Translations under genes and position numbers: made by a program
The notes under the pieces: model-generated
The model's database searches: none
What the model was told of the DNA's origin: nothing
Seen by the model: only the letters and a program-made list of their open reading frames with translations
Shown: piece by piece, positions 5,557-12,492 of the stretch
How positions within the stretch are numbered: the stretch's first letter is position 1
Layout: every line of letters starts with the position of its first letter
Virus record (IMG/VR): IMGVR_UViG_3300043313_000300
Coordinates: 1-26,043 of that record
Source: a virus
Reading direction: 5' to 3' (one strand)
DNA length: 26,043 bases

Positions 5557-5559
5557 ACT
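5554..5559 (+). promoter_or_regulatory. candidate -10 element for terminase operon
   Basis: TAAACT ends six bases before the ATG at 5566, the same spacing as TACACT before the ATG at 3429. If used, transcription would start on the A of the start codon. There is no purine-rich ribosome site before this ATG, in keeping with a leaderless message. There is no visible -35 box, so confidence is low. Confidence 0.25.
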
Positions 5560-5565
5560 CTCCCC

Positions 5566-6087
5566 ATGAATGTAGGCCAAGGGGAGATTGTTTCACGTGG
5601 AACATCACGGAGACGCAATGGCAAGAACGCGCAAGACCGGCTAGCCGAGGGCGAGCGGATGCTCCTCGATCGCGCGCTCGGGATGACCCAGTCCCAACTC
5701 ATGGCCAAGTACGAGTACAGCAAGCGCACCGTCCAGGCTCGGCTGAACGACGCTCTCCAGGCCCGTCTCGCCACGACTGTCGACGCCTACCGCGAACAGC
5801 AGAACGCGGCCCTCGACGAGATCACGGCCAAGTGGGTCGACCAGGTCGAGCAAGCTGAGGGCATGATCAACAGGGGCGCGGCCGCGAAGTCTGACTCGCT
5901 CGTGGAGCGTGGCCACAAGCTGCGCTCGGACGCTCTCAACGGACTGACCCGTGTTGGCGAGAGGCGAGCCAAGCTGAACGGGCTGGACGCTCCGATCCGG
6001 ACTGAGGCAGAGATCCACGTCACCGGAGACCCCGAGCTGGCGGAGATCATCCGTGAGGCCAGGGCGGCCGCATATGCCGGGCTATGA
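5566..6087 (+). CDS. terS: terminase small subunit
   Basis: A 173-residue protein directly upstream of the large terminase. The N-terminal half has a helix-turn-helix-like segment 'GMTQSQLMAKYEYSKRTVQARLNDAL' (around residues 39-65; key Gln, Lys and Arg side chains on the second helix), followed by a long coiled, Ala/Glu-rich helical region and 'ERRAKLNGLDAPIRTEAEI', a phrase common near the end of phage small terminases ('aelnGldaP'). The subunit recognises the packaging site on phage DNA and feeds it to the large subunit. ATG 5566 has no ribosome site; ATG 5659 is an alternative that would lose 31 residues and leave the parS-like site at 5589-5604 non-coding. It overlaps the large subunit gene by 35 bases. 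Confidence 0.75.
   Translation: MNVGQGEIVSRGTSRRRNGKNAQDRLAEGERMLLDRALGMTQSQLMAKYEYSKRTVQARLNDALQARLATTVDAYREQQNAALDEITAKWVDQVEQAEGMINRGAAAKSDSLVERGHKLRSDALNGLTRVGERRAKLNGLDAPIRTEAEIHVTGDPELAEIIREARAAAYAGL
5589..5604. other. parS-like ParB binding site
   Basis: TGTTTCACGTGGAACA lies here; its complement reads TGTTCCACGTGAAACA, an exact fit to the bacterial chromosomal parS consensus TGTTNCACGTGAAACA and to the actinobacterial core GTTTCACGTGRAAC. It falls in codons 8-13 of the small terminase frame. No parA or parB gene is visible in the window, so the host's ParB would be the ligand. I found no second copy. Confidence 0.7.
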
Positions 6088-7567
6088 CGATGAGCGATGG
6101 AGAGCGCGTAACCCAGACGCCCGCCGTGAGCGACGAAAGGCTTGTGTCAATGACCCTGTCCTTTTTGCGTGGACTTACCTACTCCATCACCTTCGACTCG
6201 GGGAGGATGGGCCGGTCACGTGGGGGCGGCATCACAAACGGTGGTATGAGGAAATCGCGAGCTGGGCAGGTCCGCCGCCAGCGGCCCGGACCTACCGTCG
6301 AGGCTACGTAGCTCCAAGATCATCCGCGAAGACCACGACTTGGTTCTTGATCGCTCCGATGTGGGCGGCCGCGTTCGAGTGGGCTCACTTCATCGTCGCG
6401 TTCGCTGACAGCGGAACCCAGGCTGAGATCCACCTCGACACGTTCAAGCGCGAGCTGGAGAACAATGAGTTGCTGAGGTACGACTTCCCCCATCTCTGCG
6501 CCCCGGCTACTGGCGAACGATCCAGGCTTGTGAGCAATAACCGGACGCTGACTATCCGCGAGAACGACTTCGTCTTCGCGGCCAAGGGCGCGGACGCTTC
6601 CTCGCTCGGCCTGAAGGTGGGCAACCGTCGCCCCGATGTGATCATCCTCGACGACATCGAGCCTGACGCTTCGAACTATTCCCAGTATCAGGCGGCCAAG
6701 CGACTCTCGACCTTGATCAATGCGATCCTCCCGCTCAACCTGAACGCTCGGGTGATCTGGTCGGGCACGGTGACGATGGAAGGCTCGCTGATCCATCAAC
6801 TGGTCAAGACCAAGACCGCCCCGAAGGAGGATGTCCCGGCCTGGATTACCGACGAGAACTTCTCGGTCGACTATCAGCCCGCGATCTGGATCGACGACGA
6901 TGGGGACGAGCAATCGATCTGGCCGGAGAAGTGGCCCATCGAGGAGCTGGTCGAGTGGCGACACACCGTGAGCTTCATGCTCAACTTCATGAACGAGCCC
7001 ATCGGGGACGGTGGCTTTTGGCGACCCGAGGACATCAAGATTCTTCCCGGCTACCCCTACCCCCGGACGATCATCTCGATCGACCCCGCTGTCACGAAGA
7101 AGAACTCCTCCGACTTCACTGGGCTGGCGTTGATGAGCCACAACAAGATCAAGAAGAAGGTGACCGTCCGCCGCGTGTGGAAGGTTAAGAAGTCACCCCG
7201 CGAGCTGCGCCACTTGGTCGCCGCGATCCTTCACCAGTTCCCTGAGTGCACGATCGTCCTGGTCGAGACCAACCAAGGCGGGGACACGTGGGCCGACATC
7301 TTCCACGGCCTGCCCGTGAAGTTCCGCGAGGTCAAGCAAACGACCAAGAAGGAAGTCCGGGCCGTCGTACTGCTCAACGGCTACCAGAAGCGCGAGGTCG
7401 TGCACGCTGAACGCCTGCCGGCCCTGGACGCTGAGCTACTGGCCTTCCCGACAGGGTTGAACGATGATCTCCTGGACGCGGTAGGTTCCGGTTATGCTTA
7501 CTTCACCGGAGCCGAGGCCGAAAAGGTCCCGACTGCCGGTCCACCTCGTGACCTGAGTTACGCCTAG
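6053..7567 (+). CDS. terL: terminase large subunit
   Basis: A 504-residue ATP-driven packaging motor and headful/cos nuclease. The ATPase domain has an N-terminal 'WGRHHKRWYEEIA', a Walker A-like 'YVAPRSSAKTTT' (the usual Gly before the Lys is Ala) and Walker B 'DVIILDDIE'. The RNase H-like nuclease domain shows the three acidic clusters 'IISIDPAVTKKNSSDFTG', 'IVLVETNQGGD' and 'LNDDLLDAVGSGYAYF'. Length is normal for the family. GTG 6053 has GGAG at 6042-6045 with a 7-base spacer; ATG 6074 in the same frame is a reasonable alternative and would abolish most of the overlap with the small subunit. The protein docks on the portal encoded just downstream. Confidence 0.93.
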   Translation: MRPGRPHMPGYDDERWRARNPDARRERRKACVNDPVLFAWTYLLHHLRLGEDGPVTWGRHHKRWYEEIASWAGPPPAARTYRRGYVAPRSSAKTTTWFLIAPMWAAAFEWAHFIVAFADSGTQAEIHLDTFKRELENNELLRYDFPHLCAPATGERSRLVSNNRTLTIRENDFVFAAKGADASSLGLKVGNRRPDVIILDDIEPDASNYSQYQAAKRLSTLINAILPLNLNARVIWSGTVTMEGSLIHQLVKTKTAPKEDVPAWITDENFSVDYQPAIWIDDDGDEQSIWPEKWPIEELVEWRHTVSFMLNFMNEPIGDGGFWRPEDIKILPGYPYPRTIISIDPAVTKKNSSDFTGLALMSHNKIKKKVTVRRVWKVKKSPRELRHLVAAILHQFPECTIVLVETNQGGDTWADIFHGLPVKFREVKQTTKKEVRAVVLLNGYQKREVVHAERLPALDAELLAFPTGLNDDLLDAVGSGYAYFTGAEAEKVPTAGPPRDLSYA

Positions 7568-7575
7568 GGAGCCCG

Positions 7576-7662
7576 ATGTTCGACGATCTTGTTCATGTCG
7601 GGGGATGCAACCCCCGTTGTGATCCTCGTTATGGGCACTGGCTGGAAGGCGAGAAGAAGTGA
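7576..7662 (+). CDS. 28-aa peptide between terminase and portal
   Basis: A 28-residue open frame with AGGGAG at 7566-7571 four bases before the ATG and a GTGA overlap with the portal start, so it fits the operon spacing exactly. It contains 'GGCNPRCDPRYGHWLEG', with two Cys that might bind metal. Its centre also encodes a GC-rich hairpin CGGGGG-ATGCAA-CCCCCG (7599-7616). It may be a genuine micro-protein or only a coupling bridge that carries RNA structure controlling portal translation. Confidence 0.45.
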   Translation: MFDDLVHVGGCNPRCDPRYGHWLEGEKK

Positions 7663-9080
7663 GCGATCTCGTCAATGGCCTGAACGCTCTCTACGACGCC
7701 CAGGACGCATACGACGAGGCCCAGAAGTTCTATGACGGGTCCGCGCCGGAGATCTGGACCTCACGTCGCCTGGAGCGCATGCTCCGAGGAGCGACGGGCA
7801 AGTTCCGGGTCAACTGGGCGCGTACGACCGTCACCGCTGTCCTTGATCGACTAGAGATCAACGCGGTCACTTCGACCGTCGAGGCCGAACAGGCCGCGAT
7901 CGAGGCGATCTGGGCTGACAACCTCCTCGGGCTCGAAGCTCCACTCGTGCACGAGGACGCCCTGGAGTTCGGTGACTCGTACGTGATCATCGGAGCGGAC
8001 GAGGACGAGAACGAGATCGAGTTCCGTGTCCACGGCCCGGACGAGGTCCGGATGTTTTACGAGCGCGAGAACCCGCATAAGGCCAAGTACGCGATCAAGG
8101 CGTGGACGGTGGACTCGGGCACCCTGGAGCGGCTCCGCGTGAATCTCTACTACGAGGACAAGATCGAGAGGTGGATCTCGATCCAGAAGGTCGGAGATCA
8201 CTTCGACGACGACAGCTTCCAGAAATTCATCGACGAAGAGGGCGACGAGTGGCCCGAGGAAAACGATCTTGGCGAGCTGCCGGTCTTCCACTTCCGGACC
8301 CGCTTCCCGTACGGCCGCCCCGAGCACAAGGACGCGTACGGCCCTCAGAACATGCTGAACAAGCTCGTCGCTACCCAGATGGCAGCGGTCGATTTCCAGA
8401 CCTTGCCACAGCGGTACGTCCTCCAGGAGGTGGGCACCGCTGAAGCGGGGGCCGCGCCAGCCGACGACGACTTCGACGACGAGCCCGCCAACACGACCAT
8501 GATCACCGACCCGAAGCTGGTCAGCTCACCGGGCTCGGTTTGGTGGCTGCCTGGAGCCAAGGGCGCGGGGCAGTTCGACCCGGTCGATCCGAAGTCCTTC
8601 CTAGAGCCGATCCGCGAGTACGTGAACGCCATGGCGACCACGACCTCGACCCCGCTTCACCTGTATCAGCTCGGCGGCCAGCCTCCGACCGGCTTATCGC
8701 TCAAGCGGGCGGAGATGCCTCTCCTCCACAAGGTCGGGCTCCGTCAACTGTTCTTCGGTCAGGTCTGGAAGAACGCGATCGCATTCGCGCTCCGGCTGGC
8801 TGGGATGGACGTTGACCCCGAGACGATTCAGGTCACCTGGAAGCCAGCGTCGCTCACCGACGAAAAGGACACATGGGACACCTTCGGGCTCAAGCGGGCC
8901 ATGGGCGTTCCACGTCGCCAGATCTTGATGGAGGCGGGATACACTGCCGACCAGTGCGACACTTGGGGATTCACCGAGGAGAACCCGGACGGCCCCGAGC
9001 CTGAGCCTCAGCCAGACCCGAACGCTGATCCGGATCTAGCGGCCGACGACACAAGGGAGAAACCAGACGATGGCGCGTAA
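7659..9080 (+). CDS. portal protein (SPP1 gp6-like)
   Basis: A 473-residue portal, the dodecameric ring at the capsid vertex through which DNA enters and leaves. It matches the SPP1 gp6 family: an N-terminal helical start ('NGLNALYDAQDAYDEAQKFYDG'), 'NWARTTVTAVLDRLEI', a beta-rich middle with acidic 'GADEDENEIEFRVHGPDE', 'NMLNKLVATQMAAVDFQTLPQ', and the helical crown segment 'STPLHLYQLGGQPPTGLSLKRAEMPLL', typical of actinophage portals. The C-terminal 40 residues are acidic and Pro-rich. The start is a GTG at 7659 with GAAGGCGAG upstream. Its end overlaps the scaffold gene by 11 bases. Confidence 0.9.
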   Translation: MSDLVNGLNALYDAQDAYDEAQKFYDGSAPEIWTSRRLERMLRGATGKFRVNWARTTVTAVLDRLEINAVTSTVEAEQAAIEAIWADNLLGLEAPLVHEDALEFGDSYVIIGADEDENEIEFRVHGPDEVRMFYERENPHKAKYAIKAWTVDSGTLERLRVNLYYEDKIERWISIQKVGDHFDDDSFQKFIDEEGDEWPEENDLGELPVFHFRTRFPYGRPEHKDAYGPQNMLNKLVATQMAAVDFQTLPQRYVLQEVGTAEAGAAPADDDFDDEPANTTMITDPKLVSSPGSVWWLPGAKGAGQFDPVDPKSFLEPIREYVNAMATTTSTPLHLYQLGGQPPTGLSLKRAEMPLLHKVGLRQLFFGQVWKNAIAFALRLAGMDVDPETIQVTWKPASLTDEKDTWDTFGLKRAMGVPRRQILMEAGYTADQCDTWGFTEENPDGPEPEPQPDPNADPDLAADDTREKPDDGA

Positions 9081-9684
9081 GACCAGTTCCGAGAAGCAAG
9101 CGGCCGACGTCGAGCCCGATGAGGATGAGGACGTCGAGCCCGACGAGGACGAAGACGAAGAGGACGACGAGGACGAAGACGAGGAAGACGAGTACAAACC
9201 CCCGACCAAGGAAGAGTGGGCCAAGACTCAGACCGCGCTGAAGAAGGCCAACACCGAGGCCAAGCGGTTCCGCACTGAGCTTCGCACGGCTCGCGAGAAG
9301 GCCAAGGACACCGCTGGCGCGGACCCTGACAAGGCAGCGGCCAGGGTCGAGGCCAAGTGGAAGCCGCGTGTCGTACGCGCTGAAGCTCGCGCCGCGCTGG
9401 CCAAGGCTGGAGCTAGGGCATCCGCCCTCACCCGGCTGGCCCGGACCATCGACCTCGACGACGTCGACGTGGATGAAGACGGCGAGGTCACTGGCCTGGA
9501 CGATTTGATCGAGGACTTAAAGGACGATCTCCCCGAGCTGTTCCGCGACGAGGACGACGAAACTCCCCCGCCCAAGAAGCGGCGACTCGGCAAGACCGAC
9601 GCGGGCGCGAAGGGCTCATCGAGCAATGGCGCGAAGCCCAAGTCCAGCTCGGAACGGCAAGCCGCCTCGATTCTTGGTCGCTGA
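9070..9684 (+). CDS. scaffold protein, polyacidic N terminus
   Basis: A 204-residue protein in the standard scaffold slot between portal and capsid. It opens with 'MARKTSSEKQAAD' and an almost unbroken Asp/Glu run (about residues 14-41), then a long coiled-coil-like helix rich in Ala, Lys, Arg and Glu (about 46-115), a second acidic segment ('DLDDVDVDEDGEVTGLDDL'), and a basic, Ser-rich C terminus ('PPPKKRRLGKTDAG' onward). Scaffolds of this kind guide capsid assembly and then leave or are degraded; the basic tail is the usual capsid-binding element. No prohead protease is encoded nearby. Identified by position and composition, since scaffolds diverge fast. Confidence 0.78.
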   Translation: MARKTSSEKQAADVEPDEDEDVEPDEDEDEEDDEDEDEEDEYKPPTKEEWAKTQTALKKANTEAKRFRTELRTAREKAKDTAGADPDKAAARVEAKWKPRVVRAEARAALAKAGARASALTRLARTIDLDDVDVDEDGEVTGLDDLIEDLKDDLPELFRDEDDETPPPKKRRLGKTDAGAKGSSSNGAKPKSSSERQAASILGR

Positions 9685-9686
9685 CC

Positions 9687-9881
9687 ATGGCCGAGTACAT
9701 CGTCCACCTGTCCAGCGACGAGAACCCTCTCCTCACAGCGTGCGGAGAGCTGTGGCAGAACTGGCAAAAGCCCGAGGAATCCCGAGAGCCGGTCGCGTGG
9801 AGTCCAGGAGTTGAGCCAGAGGTCGGAGACACCGAGCGGCTCTGCGGCGCGTGCCAGCGATTAGGCTATAGTTCGAGATAG
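9687..9881 (+). CDS. hypothetical protein, 64 aa
   Basis: A 64-residue unrecognised protein between scaffold and capsid genes, starting 2 bases after the scaffold stop with no obvious ribosome site, so it depends on coupling. Sequence: a beta-like start ('MAEYIVHLSSDENPLLT'), a Trp-rich segment ('LWQNWQKPEES') and a C-terminal 'LCGACQRLGYS' with one CxxC. With the early Cys at about residue 19 this could make a small zinc site. About 95 bases of non-coding DNA follow before the capsid gene, containing the short hairpin GCTCC-GGAGAT-GGAGC (9926-9941) and the capsid ribosome site. Confidence 0.6.
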   Translation: MAEYIVHLSSDENPLLTACGELWQNWQKPEESREPVAWSPGVEPEVGDTERLCGACQRLGYSSR

Positions 9882-9977
9882 ACGTTCTGGATAGGACGTC
9901 GACCCAGACCGTGATGGTCAGCAGGGCTCCGGAGATGGAGCGAGTTACATTCGCTTCTATCTCGAAGGAGATCCCGT

Positions 9978-10901
9978 ATGACACGGGCAAACGTAGACGC
10001 CTGGATTCCAGAAGACTGGTCCAGCAAGGTCTATACCAAGATCATCGCGAACTCCGCGATCGAGGCTCTCGCCACTCCGGTCCCGATGACCGCAGACAAC
10101 AAGCATCTCCCGCGCTCGGCTGGCGTTGGCATCAACGTGACTGCCAAGGGCCAGGCGTACCTCGAAGACACGCTGACTGACGACGAGATCATCCTGACCG
10201 CTCGCAAGCTGACCCGACTGGTCCGGCTGGCGGAAGAGGATCTCGACGACCTGAGCGGCTTTATCAGCGTTCTGGACGTGAAAAAGTCCGACTGGGCCGG
10301 GTCATACGCCCGATTCCTGGACAATGCCTGCCTCGGTGTAACAGCAGCGGAGAACGGGACGACCATCCCCTTCACCTCGCTGTACAACCGGCTGACGACC
10401 ACGGATGCGACCACGGGCTACACCGCGAACGCGAACCGTGTTCAGTCGCTGACGGCTACGCCGCTCACCTATGACAACTTCAATGACACTCTCGGTCTAT
10501 TGGAGCAAGGCGACTACTACGACGAGTCCAACCTCTTCGTCGTCGCCCATCCGTACTACAAGAAGGCGATGCGAGGCATCAAGGACACTTCGAACATCCC
10601 GATCTTCGAGGTCGGCAAGGCGGGCATCCCGTCCACCCTGTTCGGCCTGGACATCAAGTGGAGCATCGGGGCCAAGACCAACGCGACCGCATCCGTTGCT
10701 CCGTCCGGTAACCCGCTTCTCTTCGTGGGCAACCGCGAGCACCTGGTCCTCGGAAAGCGTTCCGGCCCCGAGTCCGTCGTGATCGACGGCCGCTCCGGCG
10801 CATCCGCGACTACCGACGAGACATTGCTGAAGCTCCGCGCCCGGCGCGCCTTCGGCACTGTGTTCCCGCAGGCCTTCGCGGTTCTGGAAGACATTCCCTG
10901 A
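9978..10901 (+). CDS. major capsid protein (HK97 fold)
   Basis: A 307-residue HK97-fold capsid subunit. Recognisable parts are the N-terminal 'WIPEDWSSKVYTKIIANSAIEAL', the beta segment 'VGINVTAKGQAYLEDTLTDDEIILTARKLTRLVRLAEEDLDD' whose pattern is typical of the E-loop and spine helix region, the A-domain motif 'NLFVVAHPYYKKAMRGIKD', and 'PSTLFGLDIKWS', the usual 'lfG.pv..s' strand. The length is that of a mature capsid subunit, with no extra N-terminal delta domain, which agrees with a separate scaffold gene. Translation should be strong: AAGGAGATC at an ideal distance before ATG 9978. A 12-bp hairpin follows the stop. Confidence 0.92.
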   Translation: MTRANVDAWIPEDWSSKVYTKIIANSAIEALATPVPMTADNKHLPRSAGVGINVTAKGQAYLEDTLTDDEIILTARKLTRLVRLAEEDLDDLSGFISVLDVKKSDWAGSYARFLDNACLGVTAAENGTTIPFTSLYNRLTTTDATTGYTANANRVQSLTATPLTYDNFNDTLGLLEQGDYYDESNLFVVAHPYYKKAMRGIKDTSNIPIFEVGKAGIPSTLFGLDIKWSIGAKTNATASVAPSGNPLLFVGNREHLVLGKRSGPESVVIDGRSGASATTDETLLKLRARRAFGTVFPQAFAVLEDIP

Positions 10902-10920
10902 GTCGTGATCTTGATCCTGA

Positions 10921-10956
10921 GCTGGGCGTTGGTTATCTCCCTTTCCAACGTCCAGC
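10921..10956 (+). terminator. hairpin after the capsid gene
   Basis: GCTGGGCGTTGG (10921-10932) pairs with CCAACGTCCAGC (10945-10956): twelve base pairs with a single G-U, closing a 12-base loop. It starts 20 bases after the capsid stop and ends 36 bases before the next ATG. There is no T-run, so it may be a weak terminator, an mRNA 3'-end stabiliser that raises capsid message, or both. Confidence 0.65.
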
Positions 10957-10991
10957 CCAGACAAGCTCCATGATCACCTAAGGAGACCACG

Positions 10992-11582
10992 ATGGCCAAG
11001 ACCAAAAAGGACCAAGACGTCGACGTGACGCTGGAAGTCAACGAGCACGGAACTCTCGCCGGGACAGCCCCGGTCGGCCGTAGTGACGGCGAGTACGAAG
11101 ATGTCGATCCCGCGCTGTACGTATCGACCCGGACCCCGGACAGTGAGACGGTCTCGAAGACCTACACCAAGAAGTTCATCGCTCGCGCCGTCGACTGGGA
11201 GTCGATCCAGGCCGGAGGCGAGGAGTACGAGGCAGCTCAGCACAACGCGAACATCACTGCGACGCGGGCGGCCGCGCTTCAGTCCGGCCTCGTGCCCGTC
11301 GAGGACAGTGGCACGTTCTTCGACGTGGAGAAGCTCCCCGAGGCCAGCGTTGCTCTGGTCTATACCGTCCAGGTCGTACCCAACAATGACGACGCGCCTC
11401 AGACCTACGTGAACCCGAACGACGTACTCAAGGCCCAAGATCCCAGCGAGCCCGGCTGGGCTCCTCAGACCACGGGCGAGTCTCGTCGGGACCCCGGCCT
11501 TCAGGCCCGGAACGACCCGGACGCGAAGTGGACTCAGCCGGAGCCCGTACACGTGACCGACATCGAGGCGGCTAAGGCCTAA
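10992..11582 (+). CDS. hypothetical virion protein, 196 aa
   Basis: An unrecognised 196-residue protein directly after the capsid gene. It begins with a Lys/Asp-rich segment ('AKTKKDQDVDVTLEVNEHG'), has a helical middle ('AGGEEYEAAQHNANITATRAAALQSGLV'), and a long Pro/Asp/Gln-rich C-terminal tail ('DPSEPGWAPQTTGESRRDPG') that looks disordered. Its ribosome site is strong (AAGGAG at 10981-10986). Position suggests a head-associated protein such as a decoration or accessory structural protein, but no family is evident. Its stop overlaps the next start (TAATG). Confidence 0.65.
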   Translation: MAKTKKDQDVDVTLEVNEHGTLAGTAPVGRSDGEYEDVDPALYVSTRTPDSETVSKTYTKKFIARAVDWESIQAGGEEYEAAQHNANITATRAAALQSGLVPVEDSGTFFDVEKLPEASVALVYTVQVVPNNDDAPQTYVNPNDVLKAQDPSEPGWAPQTTGESRRDPGLQARNDPDAKWTQPEPVHVTDIEAAKA

Positions 11583-12010
11583 TGGCTCAGTTCGCCTTCA
11601 ACGTCGGCAAGCTGGAGATAGCCAAAGGTCGAGCCAACGCTGGCTCGACCTCTCTCCGGGCGTGTCTGATCTATGGCACCAAGACCGGCATCGTGGCGAC
11701 ACTTACGACCATGGCCGCGATCGATGCGATCACCTCGGTCGTCTTGTCGACTGAGCGTGTGACAATCGCCTCGGTCACTGCCATCGCTGATCAGACCGAT
11801 AACCGAGCTGAGATCGACGCGGCGACGTTCGCCTTCGTGGCTGACGCTGGCCAGGTCGCGCTCGCCCTGGTCCTGTACGACGCAACGGTCAACACCGACG
11901 ACACGACCAGAACCCCGATCGGGTTCTTCGACACGAACTTCGGAGCCGGGATCGCGATGGACGGCGGGCTCAACGTCACCATCCCGACCGAACTCCTCTA
12001 CGTGGCCTAG
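11582..12010 (+). CDS. probable head structural protein, 142 aa
   Basis: A 142-residue protein of Ala/Thr/Val-rich, strand-forming composition without charge clusters, cysteine pairs or membrane helix. The N terminus 'FAFNVGKLEIAKGRAN' and the C terminus 'NFGAGIAMDGGLNVTIPTELLYVA' resemble short virion proteins in actinophage head modules, possibly decoration or fibre-base proteins. The start shares an A with the preceding stop (TAATG). The gene forms a run with the next two genes, all with similar hydrophobic-alternating composition, which suggests that their products are parts of one capsid appendage; that is inference from order and composition. Confidence 0.65.
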   Translation: MAQFAFNVGKLEIAKGRANAGSTSLRACLIYGTKTGIVATLTTMAAIDAITSVVLSTERVTIASVTAIADQTDNRAEIDAATFAFVADAGQVALALVLYDATVNTDDTTRTPIGFFDTNFGAGIAMDGGLNVTIPTELLYVA

Positions 12011-12012
12011 CC

Positions 12013-12477
12013 ATGGGCGACCATCTAGTCGGCGGCCGGACTATAGCCACGGCCGCAACCGCGAACCATGTCGTCGCCCAGTTCTGGAACCCGCACTCGA
12101 CCTCGCGTATCTGGGTCACCGCGATCGACTTGTGCGCGATCACGGGCGCGGCCCTGTCGAGCATTACGCTGAGGCGATCGAGTGCAAAGGGCGCGACCCC
12201 GAGCGCGACCGAGACACCTGATCTCGACAACGCCTTCGAGCGTGACAATGCCAACGCGGCGGGCATGCTGTTGGAGCTGGCCACGTTCACCACTCAGCCC
12301 ACCCTGGACGCCTCGATCTTGTGGCGATGGTCTCTTCCTGCGTCCATAGGCGCGGGCTTCATGAAACCCTTCGGAAGACCCGGAATCGCTATTCCTCCTG
12401 GCACCGGGCTGTGCATCGTCAACGCGGGAGCTGTGCTGACTCCGGCCTCGGACGTTTCCTTTTCCTTCGCGGTGTAG
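12013..12477 (+). CDS. probable virion protein, 154 aa
   Basis: A 154-residue protein with beta-type alternation: 'ANHVVAQFWNPHSTSRIWVTAIDLCAI', 'AALSSITLRRSSAKG', 'ASILWRWSLPASIGAGFMKPFGRPGIAIPPGTGLCIVNAG' and 'SDVSFSFAV'. The layout, including 'PGIAIPPGTGLCI', is that of small jelly-roll-like modules in phage virion proteins that give a cytokine-like trimer surface. No catalytic motif. It starts 2 bases after the previous stop with little ribosome site, so it is translated by coupling. It is followed by the repeat protein gene. I infer a structural, perhaps fibre-cap, role. Confidence 0.6.
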   Translation: MGDHLVGGRTIATAATANHVVAQFWNPHSTSRIWVTAIDLCAITGAALSSITLRRSSAKGATPSATETPDLDNAFERDNANAAGMLLELATFTTQPTLDASILWRWSLPASIGAGFMKPFGRPGIAIPPGTGLCIVNAGAVLTPASDVSFSFAV

Positions 12478-12492
12478 CGAGGCGGGTGAGAC

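Noticed and set aside
5597-5644. 15-codon frame beginning at a GTG inside the parS-like site, with AAGGGGAG upstream
   Set aside because: Spacer of about 12 bases is long and the product is too short to judge; the small terminase frame covers the same DNA.
9861-9890. Possible tRNA T-arm (GTTCGAGAT) and a TATAGT -10 box
   Set aside because: No acceptor, D or anticodon arms can be folded around it, and there is no -35 element at the right distance.
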